Shown: positions 1-7,761 of the stretch, piece by piece
Layout: every line of letters begins with the position of its first letter
Position numbering within the stretch: position 1 is the first letter of the stretch
NCBI GenBank assembly: GCA_030605515.1
Contig: JAUWIE010000036.1
Span: 1-21,861 of the forward strand
Origin: Thermoplasmatota archaeon
Lineage (GTDB): Archaea > Thermoplasmatota > E2 > DHVEG-1
DNA: 21,861 bases
Direction: 5' to 3'
Notes under the pieces: generated by a model
The model's database searches: none
The model's input: the letters and a program-made list of their open reading frames with translations, nothing else
Told to the model about the DNA's origin: nothing
Made by a program: the position numbers and the translations under genes

Positions 1-47
1 AAGGGGGCGGACTTTCACCACCTAGCAGATGCTCATGCAAGGCACAC
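1..47 (-). mobile_element. 5' end of a probable group II intron
   Basis: Read on the minus strand from base 47, the sequence begins GTGTG, which fits the group II intron 5' consensus GUGYG. It continues through a GC-containing segment with GGTGGTGAAAGTCC, the kind of domain I sequence common near the start of bacterial and archaeal group II introns. The recombinase reading frame stops inside it (TAG at 22-24) just after its catalytic core is interrupted. Only 47 bases are visible, so the rest of the ribozyme and any reverse transcriptase lie outside the window. The intron orientation matches the interrupted gene, so splicing could restore the recombinase. Confidence 0.6.
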
Positions 48-894
48 TTGGTCTCCAGTGTTCTATCCAGTTTTTGAGACTTTTACGTCTTGGATTGATA
101 AGTATGTCTTTTTCAAGAAAAACTTGTCTTGGTTGATCATACTTTTTGGTTTCTGTTATGATTAGGTATCCATCGTCTAGGTAGATATCATCTATTTTTT
201 GTATGGCTATCTCACTTGGTCTCCATCCGATGATAAATCCATGTGTTAGTATGTGTCCGATGAGTGCGTTTTTGTATCTGTTTGTTGAATAGTGTGCGTG
301 TATTAGTTTGTATGTTGTATCAGGCATTGGTACGATTTTGACTTTTGGTTTTGGTGGTCGTGGTGGTACATATCCCCAGAGTTTTGTGTCTATTGCAAAT
401 GCTTTAGCAAATGTGTTTACTGTTTTCCATTCGTTGATAATTGCATGCTTTCCAGCATTTTCTTCGTATTCTCTGTATTCAAGGTATGTGATTACTTGTT
501 CTGGTTTGATGTTTTTCCAGTTAACTGGAAATACTGGATGATTGCTCATTCTTTTTGCAATACTTAGTCTGTGTTTGATTGTGCCTTCTTTTTTTCTTTT
601 CTTTGTTTTCCACCAATGTGTAATTGCTTCGAAGAGTTCTTGATCCGTTTTGTAGTCATCTGGATCTAAGATATATGGGTTTTTTAATTTTTCAACATCT
701 AATTTCTTTTTTACATATCTTAAATTCCTCATTTCCTTTCCATAAGGATTTTGGTATTCGACATGTCTTTGGCATATTTTTTCTAAGACTTCTTTCCATT
801 CTTGGTTTCTACCTCCGTCTAACCCATTATTATGTAAGTTAGTTGAACGTGAATAATTTGAGTTGGTTATTAGGTCTTTTTGAAAGGTTTGCAC
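48..894 (-). CDS. Tyrosine recombinase/integrase, 5' exon (interrupted)
   Basis: This is the N-terminal and early catalytic part of a tyrosine recombinase, an enzyme that cuts and rejoins DNA for integration or excision of mobile elements. The first Arg of the catalytic pentad sits in GWRPSEI (about residue 225) and the beta-hairpin Lys in TETKKYDQPRQV (about 250). The HxxR, His/Trp and Tyr motifs are missing. Coding similarity ends at about residue 282 (WIEHWRP), after which eight unrelated residues lead to a stop at 22, inside the putative group II intron. The start is GTG at 894 with AGGTGA a few bases upstream; no other start gives a better N-terminus. It is divergent from the small ribbon-helix-helix gene, a common pairing in mobile elements. 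Without splicing the protein would be inactive. Confidence 0.8.
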
Positions 895-913
895 CTTATT
901 TCACCTTAATTAT

Positions 914-991
914 TATATGTTTTCGTATGTAATTATATGTAATAGTGGTAGTAATATTTATATGTTTCGATGTGTATTCGTATGTAATTAT
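914..991. promoter_or_regulatory. Divergent promoter with 15-bp direct repeat
   Basis: The 15-mer TTCGTATGTAATTAT occurs exactly at 922-936 and 977-991, 55 bases apart, and each copy is preceded by an ATATGTTT(T)CG-like string (914-925 and 959-968). The second copy covers the start codon of the ribbon-helix-helix gene. A TATA-like AATATTTATA lies at 951-960, about 30 bases before that start, which suggests a leaderless transcript. I infer these are operators for the ribbon-helix-helix protein controlling itself and the divergent recombinase. Confidence 0.5.
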
Positions 992-1169
992 GGTAAGACC
1001 TAAGAAAGATGAACCACTACGAGAGAGGTTATCTGTTACAATTCATCCAGATCTAGTAAAATGGGTAAAAGAAAATACAGGTTCAGCTGTAGATAATAAA
1101 CCATTCAGATCTGTATCTGATTTAGTTGAACAAGCTATTTTATTACTTAAAGAAAAAGTTGAATCTTAA
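990..1169 (+). CDS. Ribbon-helix-helix DNA-binding protein (59 aa)
   Basis: The protein is a small basic ribbon-helix-helix (MetJ/Arc/CopG-like) regulator. The beta-strand segment is RERLSVTIHPDLVKWVKENT, with the alternating pattern seen in such strands, followed by a helix, a turn (FRSVSDLVEQAI) and a second helix. The frame is open further upstream to 945, but that extension is hydrophobic and unlike the family; ATG at 990 gives the normal N-terminus (MVRPKKDE) and sits about 30 bases after a TATA-like box. It is divergent from the recombinase and 81 bases ahead of the restriction gene, so it may regulate either one. The exact target is unknown. Confidence 0.75.
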   Translation: MVRPKKDEPLRERLSVTIHPDLVKWVKENTGSAVDNKPFRSVSDLVEQAILLLKEKVES

Positions 1170-1250
1170 AAATAATGGAAGAAATTACTGAAAATTTTTA
1201 ATCAAATATTTTTTAAAAACATACTACATATAATCATTAGGATTGTGAAC

Positions 1251-1856
1251 ATGGCCTTAAAGCTTAAACAAATTGTAGAAGATTTTGCTAAAGGTATTAA
1301 GAAATCAGATGGCTTAAAACCTATTGCAATTAATATCAGATCTAAAAAACCATTTAGACCTGGAATCGGCCCACACTCTGAAAAACAAACCATTACGTTA
1401 GTTAAAGAGCAATTAGAAGAGATAAATCCAAAAATCTATGAAAGATTTTGTGGAGAAGGTATTCCTTATCCTTTTGATTCTAAAAAACAATGCGATATTT
1501 GTTTTGGTTATGAACCTGACTGGGAATGGGCTATTGAAGTAAAAATGCTACGATTTTTAGGAGATAATGGCAAAGATAATGATAATATTTTAATGCATAT
1601 TCTTTCCCCTTATTCTGCACATAGAAGTGCTTTGACAGATTGTAAAAAATTAATAAATTCTGGTTTTAATGCAAAAAAAGGAATTTTAATATATGGATAT
1701 GGCTCTGATAGATGGCCTCTTGAACCTGCCATCGAAACTTTTGAAATTCTTGCTTCAAATATTGTAAATCTAAGCAATTGTGAAATTTCTGAATTCAATG
1801 AATTAACTCATCCAATACACAGAAGTGGTAAAGTATTTGGGTGGGAAATAAAATAA
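1251..1856 (+). CDS. Type II-like restriction endonuclease, PD-(D/E)XK
   Basis: The 201-aa protein has a recognisable PD-(D/E)XK core: CDICF (Asp82) followed by WAIEVKM (Glu96, Lys98), with a predicted beta-strand at ILIYGYG further on. Such enzymes cut DNA using two metal ions. It is convergent with a DNA methyltransferase whose stop lies 5 bases away, the usual partner arrangement for a type II restriction-modification pair; its identity as the cognate endonuclease is therefore inferred from context plus motif. ATG at 1251 is preferred; an in-frame GTG two codons upstream is possible. There is no clear Shine-Dalgarno site, and TTTTTTAAAAA about 40 bases upstream may be the promoter. The recognition sequence cannot be read from the protein. 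Confidence 0.7.
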   Translation: MALKLKQIVEDFAKGIKKSDGLKPIAINIRSKKPFRPGIGPHSEKQTITLVKEQLEEINPKIYERFCGEGIPYPFDSKKQCDICFGYEPDWEWAIEVKMLRFLGDNGKDNDNILMHILSPYSAHRSALTDCKKLINSGFNAKKGILIYGYGSDRWPLEPAIETFEILASNIVNLSNCEISEFNELTHPIHRSGKVFGWEIK

Positions 1857-1861
1857 ATATT

Positions 1862-3058
1862 TTATTTTTTTAGATGTAAAATTCTTTCTATGTGGATCCC
1901 TTTTGATGATAATGAAGAGTTAAATACCTTACGTCCTTGAGGTATATTGTCCACTATTAAGCTTTCAACATTGAATCCTGCTTTTATTGCAGGTTCAATT
2001 AATAATTCGGCTGTGTTAATAATTCCTCCTTTAACTGTTTTTCTTTTTACGTCACCTACTATAACAAAGCAATTTGATCCATTTTTTAAAACTCTATTCA
2101 TTTCACAAAGAGATTCATACATAAATTGTACATATTTTATCTCAGAATTTGTGCTCACTAGTGATTTTTCCACATTTTTATATTCGTATCCTAAAAACCA
2201 TAGTCTTAACCAATTATCATAGCCATATCTCTGAACAGCAAAATATGGAGGAGAAGTTACAATTAAATTACAAGAATTTGGTTTTATTTTTAATTTTCTA
2301 GAATCTGAGTTGAAGGCTTTTCCGTTTAGTTTAGGCAGTTCATCTTTAAAACAGTCTGTAGCTTTATTTTTAATACAATTGATTACTACCCTATTAGGTT
2401 TATTTAGATTATGTTTTTTTGCATAATTTTTTACATAATTGGGAGCCATTGAATACGAATGAGAACAGCTTAATGAAAGTGAATTTTTTGAGGGCCCATG
2501 TAGGATTCCAAGAATTATAGCTTTGGTAAATGTAGCGTATTTTCCTTTTTTTTCATTTAGTAGAATTTTCAATTCAAATATCTGTTTAAGAGTAGTATTA
2601 TGATAAAATATTTTTACTTTTTTATCTACATCTCTTATTGATTTAACAAAACCCATTTGTGTACTTAGTTTATCAATATATTGAAAAAATCTTTTTGGAT
2701 TTATTCCACATATTTTTGCCTTAGTTAGTATATATGCATCAGGAGCAACATCATTTCCCCAACCAATTCTTTTATTCAATAAAGCTTCTAAAGGAAGTGT
2801 GCCTTTTCCACTAAAAGGATCAAAAACAACATCGCCCTTTTTTGAGTAATTTAGAATGAAATATCTTACTAAAGATGGGGGAAAAGAACATATCCTTGAG
2901 CAGATATGATGCAAACTATGGCATATTTTATCATGTTTCCATGGTAAATTTTCTATTTTATTAATGTCAGGATATTGAAGTTGGCTCGTAATCTCCGTCC
3001 TATCAATTAATTCATATCTTGGTAATATTTGACCAACAGTTAATGTTTCACGTTTCAC
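1862..3058 (-). CDS. DNA methyltransferase (TSPPY class), partner of the restriction enzyme
   Basis: This is an S-adenosylmethionine-dependent amino-methyltransferase acting on DNA. Motif I is FDPFSGKGT (residues 79-87) and the catalytic motif IV is TSPPY (268-272), a form typical of N4-cytosine enzymes, though N6-adenine cannot be excluded. About 180 residues separate motifs I and IV, giving room for a target-recognition region between them. GTG at 3058 is the start; there is no Shine-Dalgarno site, and a TATA-like GATATAAAAAA lies roughly 26-36 bases upstream, so the transcript is probably leaderless and independent of the operon upstream. The convergent endonuclease stops 5 bases from this gene's stop. 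In restriction-modification it would protect host DNA. Confidence 0.85.
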   Translation of the reverse strand: MKRETLTVGQILPRYELIDRTEITSQLQYPDINKIENLPWKHDKICHSLHHICSRICSFPPSLVRYFILNYSKKGDVVFDPFSGKGTLPLEALLNKRIGWGNDVAPDAYILTKAKICGINPKRFFQYIDKLSTQMGFVKSIRDVDKKVKIFYHNTTLKQIFELKILLNEKKGKYATFTKAIILGILHGPSKNSLSLSCSHSYSMAPNYVKNYAKKHNLNKPNRVVINCIKNKATDCFKDELPKLNGKAFNSDSRKLKIKPNSCNLIVTSPPYFAVQRYGYDNWLRLWFLGYEYKNVEKSLVSTNSEIKYVQFMYESLCEMNRVLKNGSNCFVIVGDVKRKTVKGGIINTAELLIEPAIKAGFNVESLIVDNIPQGRKVFNSSLSSKGIHIERILHLKK

Positions 3059-3077
3059 AATAAATAAAATGAATAAT

Positions 3078-3095
3078 AATTTTTTATATCTTTCT
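3078..3095 (-). promoter_or_regulatory. TATA-like promoter of the methyltransferase gene
   Basis: On the minus strand the gap between the 296-aa gene and the methyltransferase contains AGATATAAAAAATTA, spaced so that transcription would begin at or next to the GTG start at 3058. No ribosome binding site is visible. This supports separate, leaderless expression of the methyltransferase. Confidence 0.4.
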
Positions 3096-3112
3096 AAAAA
3101 ATAGGAAAATTT

Positions 3113-4003
3113 CTAAATGTCACTTAAAATAATATTTTTTATTTGTTTTCTTAGCTCAAGCACTTTAAATGGTGGTTTTTCTTTAAAAATTTTGTATTCA
3201 TATTGTTTGATATTATCAAGCGTTTTAATTAACGCCTTTTTTTCAGAATAGGTAAGTGGTCTTTTATCAAAAATTCTTTTTAACAGATATATTAGCTTTT
3301 TCTTATCAATATAGTCATTAATCAAAATATCTAAATAATGACCATGCCCTTTACCACTTTTATAAATATTTTCAGTTCGATTAGGTAGTTGATTTGCTCT
3401 TCTAAACTCTCCCAAAATAGGTCCTTCACCAACAACGCTATGCGTCCATAAATCCTCAAGTTTTCCGTCATCATAATCCTTTCCTAATGTTGTTAAAAAA
3501 TGAGCAGCTGCGTCTATAACATTCTTAATGTATATTTTTTTTTGTTTATTTGGTTTTAAAGAATAATCTTTAGATATTGTCATAAGCCCAAGAAGTCCAA
3601 TTATTACTGCTTTTTCTCTGGATGTGACAGGAATCTTAGATAATTTCATAACATTATCAAAATAAATTTTGTTTAGATCATTTAATAATTCATTAAGTTT
3701 TAACCCTGGTGTAATTCTTTCATATTCTATTATTAACAAACCTTTAAAGGTAAAGGTCAATCTTTCTTCTTTTTCAGAAAGTTGGCCTAATATTTTTTGT
3801 CTAATAAGTTCTTCTATCTGCAAGGATGGTAGATTTATGTCTTCCTTAAGAAAAGATAGATTATTATAAAATTCTCTCTTATTTTTATCATAAGATTTGA
3901 TAAACTTACTTAAACCATAGTTGTTCGGTTTTTTGTTTTCAAAGATCTTTTTAAGTTCATTAAATTGTTGCTCATCAATAAAACCTTGTTCCAAATAAAT
4001 CAC
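3113..4003 (-). CDS. Unknown 296-aa protein, last gene of the HerA/NurA/SMC operon
   Basis: I do not recognise this family. It is a soluble, Lys-rich, mostly helical protein with no signal peptide or membrane segment. Residues about 75-105 (LSEKEERLTFTFKGLLIIEY) could form a small winged-helix-like unit, and a stretch near 185-225 holds conserved-looking charged and His residues (EDLWTHSVVGEG, KGHGHYLDILIND). Its GTG start abuts the TAG stop of the SMC-like gene, so the two products are probably made in a fixed ratio. AGGTGAT across that junction is a strong Shine-Dalgarno match and lies 4 bases before a TTG at 3994, which is an alternative start. Position next to an SMC-like ATPase suggests an accessory subunit or effector, comparable in place to the partner proteins of ABC-type defence systems. 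That role is inference. Confidence 0.75.
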   Translation of the reverse strand: MIYLEQGFIDEQQFNELKKIFENKKPNNYGLSKFIKSYDKNKREFYNNLSFLKEDINLPSLQIEELIRQKILGQLSEKEERLTFTFKGLLIIEYERITPGLKLNELLNDLNKIYFDNVMKLSKIPVTSREKAVIIGLLGLMTISKDYSLKPNKQKKIYIKNVIDAAAHFLTTLGKDYDDGKLEDLWTHSVVGEGPILGEFRRANQLPNRTENIYKSGKGHGHYLDILINDYIDKKKLIYLLKRIFDKRPLTYSEKKALIKTLDNIKQYEYKIFKEKPPFKVLELRKQIKNIILSDI

Positions 4004-6067
4004 CTAGTTGCAAGTTATTGGTTCAAAAGAGATTTTTTCAAGATTATCGTCTACTTTTGTTAATAATGCGAATAATACTTCACCAGAGTCCACTTGGTTT
4101 TTAATTTCTTTAAGGAGGATGTTTACATTATTTTTATCCATAAGTCCTATTTCATCAAATAAAACTATCTTTTTTTTACCACCATAGTTTTGTTTTAAGC
4201 GAGCCATTAAAGAATTTAGTGCAGAATGACCAGTTCCAATTCTAATGAAACTTATTGGAGGTCTTCCTTTAACAATGTAACTTCTATTGATAAAATCTAC
4301 TTTGTTGATTTTCCATCCTTTGTTCTCATAATAAATAACTTTTAAAACATCAGCAAAATAGTCAGCTAAAGCTGAATATAACTTTTTTGTTTCTTCATCA
4401 CCAGCTTCAACTTTCATCTCTTTTAAGTTTAATGATTTAATACTATCTCTCCATGTACCTAATTTTCTAAGAAGAGATGAAGTTAATTCATATTGTGTTT
4501 CTAATAATTTTTTATCATATTTTGGTGGTTCAGTAATTTTACTATACTCCTTGATAAATTCTTCTTTTGCTTTAATTTCCGCTTCTGATTGTTTTATTTT
4601 TTCTTTCAAGGGGCCAATCTTTTTCTTTGTTTCATTAAATTCATTTTCAATCAAATCTTCACTTGATAAATATCTGGTTTTATCTTTATCCGATATTTCA
4701 TTATAAACATCTTCTATTTCATCCAAAAATTTTGTTAGAACCTTCATTTTTTCAATTATTTCTTTATCTTGTTTTTTTAATGACTCTAAATCTTCATCTG
4801 TATCAGTAGTTTCCTTTTTTGGAATTTTTTTCTTTGTCTGAGCAATTAAATCTAATTGTTTAATTATTTCGTTAATCTCATCTATTGCTTTTGACAGAAT
4901 TAGTTTTTCAGAAATTTTAGACTCAATTTCTTTATCTTTTTGTTCAAGTTTATCGATAAATTCTTTTACTGACTTTCCACTTGTTCCTGGAATTACAATA
5001 TCAACATCTATAAATTCTTCTAAAATTTTTACTAATTTTTTTATTAGTTGTGATTGATCTTCTTCAACAAGTTTCTTATGAAGTAGTTCGTTAGAATCTA
5101 TTTCATTTAATTGAAATTTTAGAAATCTACGCCATGATATCAATTTTTCATCATCAAGATCTTGTAGTGTCATTATAGCGTTAACTTGTTCAGCAAGTTT
5201 TTTTAGGTTTTTCTTATGATCTTTTATAATTGCCTTTTCGAAGTGCTCAGATGTATTTATTAAAAATTTTAGATTTGCTAAACTTTCCATAAATTCTTTT
5301 TTAAGACGATTATATTTTTTGTCTCCCCCTCCTACACCTTTAGATTCTAGTTTTTTAATTCTTTTTTCTTTTTCTTTATGCTCTAAATTTAATCTTTCAA
5401 ATTCTCTATAATTTTTTGTAAAAGTTATAACAGTATGTCCTTTTTGTAAATCAGTTAAATTTTTTTCAAGGTCTTCTAACCTTTTTTGACGTTCTTTTAA
5501 TCCCTTTTGTTTTTGTTTTAATAATTCTTTTTCGTCCTTCAACTTATTTTCTTTTTCTTCGTAAGAGTCGATTTTATTTATTATTTCTTCAATATTTTCT
5601 ATATATTTTTCTGAATAATCATAATATTCTCTAATATTATCCTCTACAGATTTTAATGCAGAGCCGAGTTTATTCATTGGTTCTTCAGGCACATCATATA
5701 TTAATTTATAGTGATCTTCTATATAAGTAGCTCCTTTTTTTGAACTGTTTACTTTTGTTTCTATCTGTCCATTTTTTAACACACTATCTAATTTAGTTTG
5801 CCCATCTTTACTTAATATTGAAAAATTGAATTCACATTTATCTGCATCGCTTGAAAGTAATCCCTTCATTCTATCTTTTAATTTTTTATCTATATCCTCT
5901 GACTCCAATCCAAAAAGTCCTAAAGCAACCATCTGCATTATTGTACTTTTACCTTGGTCATTTCTTCCTTTAATGACAAAAATATTATGGTTTGCATCTT
6001 TTTTATCTGGTAATGAACAACTATATTTTGGACCTCCAACTTGATACGTGTAATCGATTTTAAACAA
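4004..6067 (-). CDS. Rad50/SMC-like ABC ATPase without zinc hook
   Basis: The 687-aa protein has split ABC ATPase ends separated by long coiled coil. Walker A is GRNDQGKST (residues 34-42). The C-terminal head carries an ABC-signature-position segment, IGTGHSALNS (610-619), Walker B KIVLFDE (about 633-639) with the catalytic Glu, and a switch region near FALLTK. Residues about 150-560 are heptad-rich and very Lys/Glu-rich. There is no CxxC anywhere in the coil, so the zinc hook of true Rad50 is absent, and at 687 aa it is shorter than the usual 850 or so. The start is TTG at 6067, directly after the TAG of the 42-aa ORF; an in-frame stop precedes it and no Met occurs before Walker A, so this start is nearly forced. 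The ATPase probably senses or compacts DNA, or gates the HerA-NurA nuclease. Confidence 0.85.
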   Translation of the reverse strand: MFKIDYTYQVGGPKYSCSLPDKKDANHNIFVIKGRNDQGKSTIMQMVALGLFGLESEDIDKKLKDRMKGLLSSDADKCEFNFSILSKDGQTKLDSVLKNGQIETKVNSSKKGATYIEDHYKLIYDVPEEPMNKLGSALKSVEDNIREYYDYSEKYIENIEEIINKIDSYEEKENKLKDEKELLKQKQKGLKERQKRLEDLEKNLTDLQKGHTVITFTKNYREFERLNLEHKEKEKRIKKLESKGVGGGDKKYNRLKKEFMESLANLKFLINTSEHFEKAIIKDHKKNLKKLAEQVNAIMTLQDLDDEKLISWRRFLKFQLNEIDSNELLHKKLVEEDQSQLIKKLVKILEEFIDVDIVIPGTSGKSVKEFIDKLEQKDKEIESKISEKLILSKAIDEINEIIKQLDLIAQTKKKIPKKETTDTDEDLESLKKQDKEIIEKMKVLTKFLDEIEDVYNEISDKDKTRYLSSEDLIENEFNETKKKIGPLKEKIKQSEAEIKAKEEFIKEYSKITEPPKYDKKLLETQYELTSSLLRKLGTWRDSIKSLNLKEMKVEAGDEETKKLYSALADYFADVLKVIYYENKGWKINKVDFINRSYIVKGRPPISFIRIGTGHSALNSLMARLKQNYGGKKKIVLFDEIGLMDKNNVNILLKEIKNQVDSGEVLFALLTKVDDNLEKISFEPITCN

Positions 6068-6196
6068 CTACTTCCCCGCCCTTAAGTTGAGCCTACCACG
6101 ATTTTCAATTATTGTTTTCATTAGCTTGAGTTCGTCTTTCTCTAGCATTTTTTTCAGTAATTTTTCCATATCAGCATCAATTTCACTTTTTTCCAT
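6068..6196 (-). CDS. 42-aa small protein between HerA and the SMC-like gene
   Basis: A short ORF starts at ATG 6196, overlaps the 3' end of the HerA gene by 14 bases, and ends with TAG exactly where the SMC-like gene begins. The product is highly charged and probably one or two helices (MEKSEIDADMEKLLKKMLEK at the start), ending in a basic tail (NRGRLNLRAGK). Without it there would be a 115-base hole in an otherwise gapless operon, and the TTG start of the SMC-like gene would lack a coupling partner; both favour a real gene. Function is unknown. A small adaptor between HerA and the SMC-like ATPase is conceivable. Confidence 0.65.
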   Translation of the reverse strand: MEKSEIDADMEKLLKKMLEKDELKLMKTIIENRGRLNLRAGK

Positions 6197-7760
6197 CTTG
6201 AACACCTGCCATTGATAATGGAAATTTCACAAATTTTAGTTGACTTAATCCATGTATTCTTGCAATTCCATAACCCGCCTTTAGTGCTTCAGGATCAAAT
6301 CCCGATATATTTACACCTAAAGCTTTGATATTTGCAGGATCAGATTTAAAATAGATTTTAGTATTTACTACATTCCCAATGCCAGGAGGAATATCTGAGG
6401 GATTTTGTGATGCAAATATTACTCCTATTTCAAGGCTACGTCCTTTTCTACATATCGAATCTAAAGTTTGAAGTGCTTCTCTACTTCTTGCATTTCCATA
6501 GAATTCATGAACCTCATCAATCTCAATCAGAACTGGGATAAGAAATTCCTTTCTGCTTTTTGCATCATAGATCTTTTCAAATAGATCACGTAATAATACA
6601 GCACCAAATCCAAATGCTGATTTTCCAACAACATCAATAACAGACATCTTACCATGTTGTAGAATATCTGCTGCTGTAAGTTCCCTTGCACCGTCTATAT
6701 CAAAATATTCTGTGGCACGTGTCAAAGCGTTTAACACACTTTGATATGTTCCAAAGTGCATTCTAATAGGAAATTCTTCATATCGTGAATTCATCCCAGT
6801 ATAATCTCTATTTCTATTTGGATCAGCAAAATATCTGATAAAATCTGCTAGAGTATCTCCTGAACTCATGTGTCTTTCTTTCCAAAATCTAAATATCACA
6901 GGTAATTGATCTGCACCAATATCTGTTATGTTTTGAATTAATCCAGAAAGTGTTTCAGGGTCAACATTCTCAGTTTTTAATGTAATCCGCTCGCATTTAT
7001 CAGAATCTACATCTTGTGAATATCTGGAGGATAAATTTCCAGGATAATAAATTCTAAAAGTCTCAACACCATGAGGCTTAAGACCCAGATCTTTCCATTC
7101 ATCCTGTAATTGTTTACTTTTAGTTTCACTTTTTTTATCCATAGTAAGTAAATCTTCCTCTTTTACATTTATTGCAAGCACAGCCCCTGGTCCATTTTCA
7201 AGACATAAATCTTCCAAAAAATATTGGGACATATATTTCATCGCTACAGTTTTGCCAGACCCAGTTCTACCTGTAATAAGCATTTGATGAAAAAACACGT
7301 CTTCGGGTATTTTAATGTTGATAGATTTTCCTTGATCATCACAAATTTTTTGACTACTCCTAGCAAAAACAGTTGCTGGAAAGACAGGCATTCCCTCTCT
7401 TGTTCCAAACGTTTGGTCCATTTCTTCCTGATTGGATCGTCTAGCTAATATTTGAGGTTTTATAAAGCTACTTTTCCCATCCATTCTTTCAGGAAGCTCC
7501 ATTATTCTATCACAGAAAACAATATTTTGACATTTTTGGTCTTGAGTCAAAGGGGACAGATCCATGTCAACAATAAGTGGAGATGGGGAATATGGATTAT
7601 GTTGTAAAGTATCATCTGCTCTTACAATAAACTTTTTTTTATCATTATTATCTTCTATTGTAAGGTAAGATCCTTTATGTAAAATACCAGCATTTTTATC
7701 AACATTTTTTGAAATCAAGACTATCTTTCCTTTTTCTTCTCCTTTTACAATCCAAACCAT
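6183..7760 (-). CDS. herA: HerA-like hexameric DNA translocase
   Basis: This 525-aa protein matches HerA: an N-terminal beta-barrel region (about 1-100), a RecA/FtsK-like core with Walker A ITGRTGSGKT (about 162-171), Walker B IEIDEVHEF (413-420), an Arg-finger-like CRKGRSLEIG soon after, the sensor segment FASQNPSDIP, and the C-terminal GYGIARIHGL. HerA forms a ring that pumps DNA into NurA, as in archaeal end resection. ATG at 7760 is chosen because it has a GGGGGG run about 6 bases upstream and begins one base after the NurA stop; a TTG at 7778 would only add six residues and overlap NurA. The linkage to a NurA-like gene and an SMC-like ATPase, but no Mre11, sets it apart from the housekeeping cluster, so it is probably an accessory paralogue. 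Confidence 0.9.
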   Translation of the reverse strand: MVWIVKGEEKGKIVLISKNVDKNAGILHKGSYLTIEDNNDKKKFIVRADDTLQHNPYSPSPLIVDMDLSPLTQDQKCQNIVFCDRIMELPERMDGKSSFIKPQILARRSNQEEMDQTFGTREGMPVFPATVFARSSQKICDDQGKSINIKIPEDVFFHQMLITGRTGSGKTVAMKYMSQYFLEDLCLENGPGAVLAINVKEEDLLTMDKKSETKSKQLQDEWKDLGLKPHGVETFRIYYPGNLSSRYSQDVDSDKCERITLKTENVDPETLSGLIQNITDIGADQLPVIFRFWKERHMSSGDTLADFIRYFADPNRNRDYTGMNSRYEEFPIRMHFGTYQSVLNALTRATEYFDIDGARELTAADILQHGKMSVIDVVGKSAFGFGAVLLRDLFEKIYDAKSRKEFLIPVLIEIDEVHEFYGNARSREALQTLDSICRKGRSLEIGVIFASQNPSDIPPGIGNVVNTKIYFKSDPANIKALGVNISGFDPEALKAGYGIARIHGLSQLKFVKFPLSMAGVQDGKK

Positions 7761-7761
7761 T

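Noticed and set aside
945..989. N-terminal 15-residue extension of the ribbon-helix-helix protein
   Set aside because: It overlaps the promoter, is hydrophobic and unlike the family; the ATG at 990 gives the standard start.
4004..6067. True Rad50 of the housekeeping repair complex
   Set aside because: No zinc hook, short length, altered signature motif and no Mre11 gene next to it.
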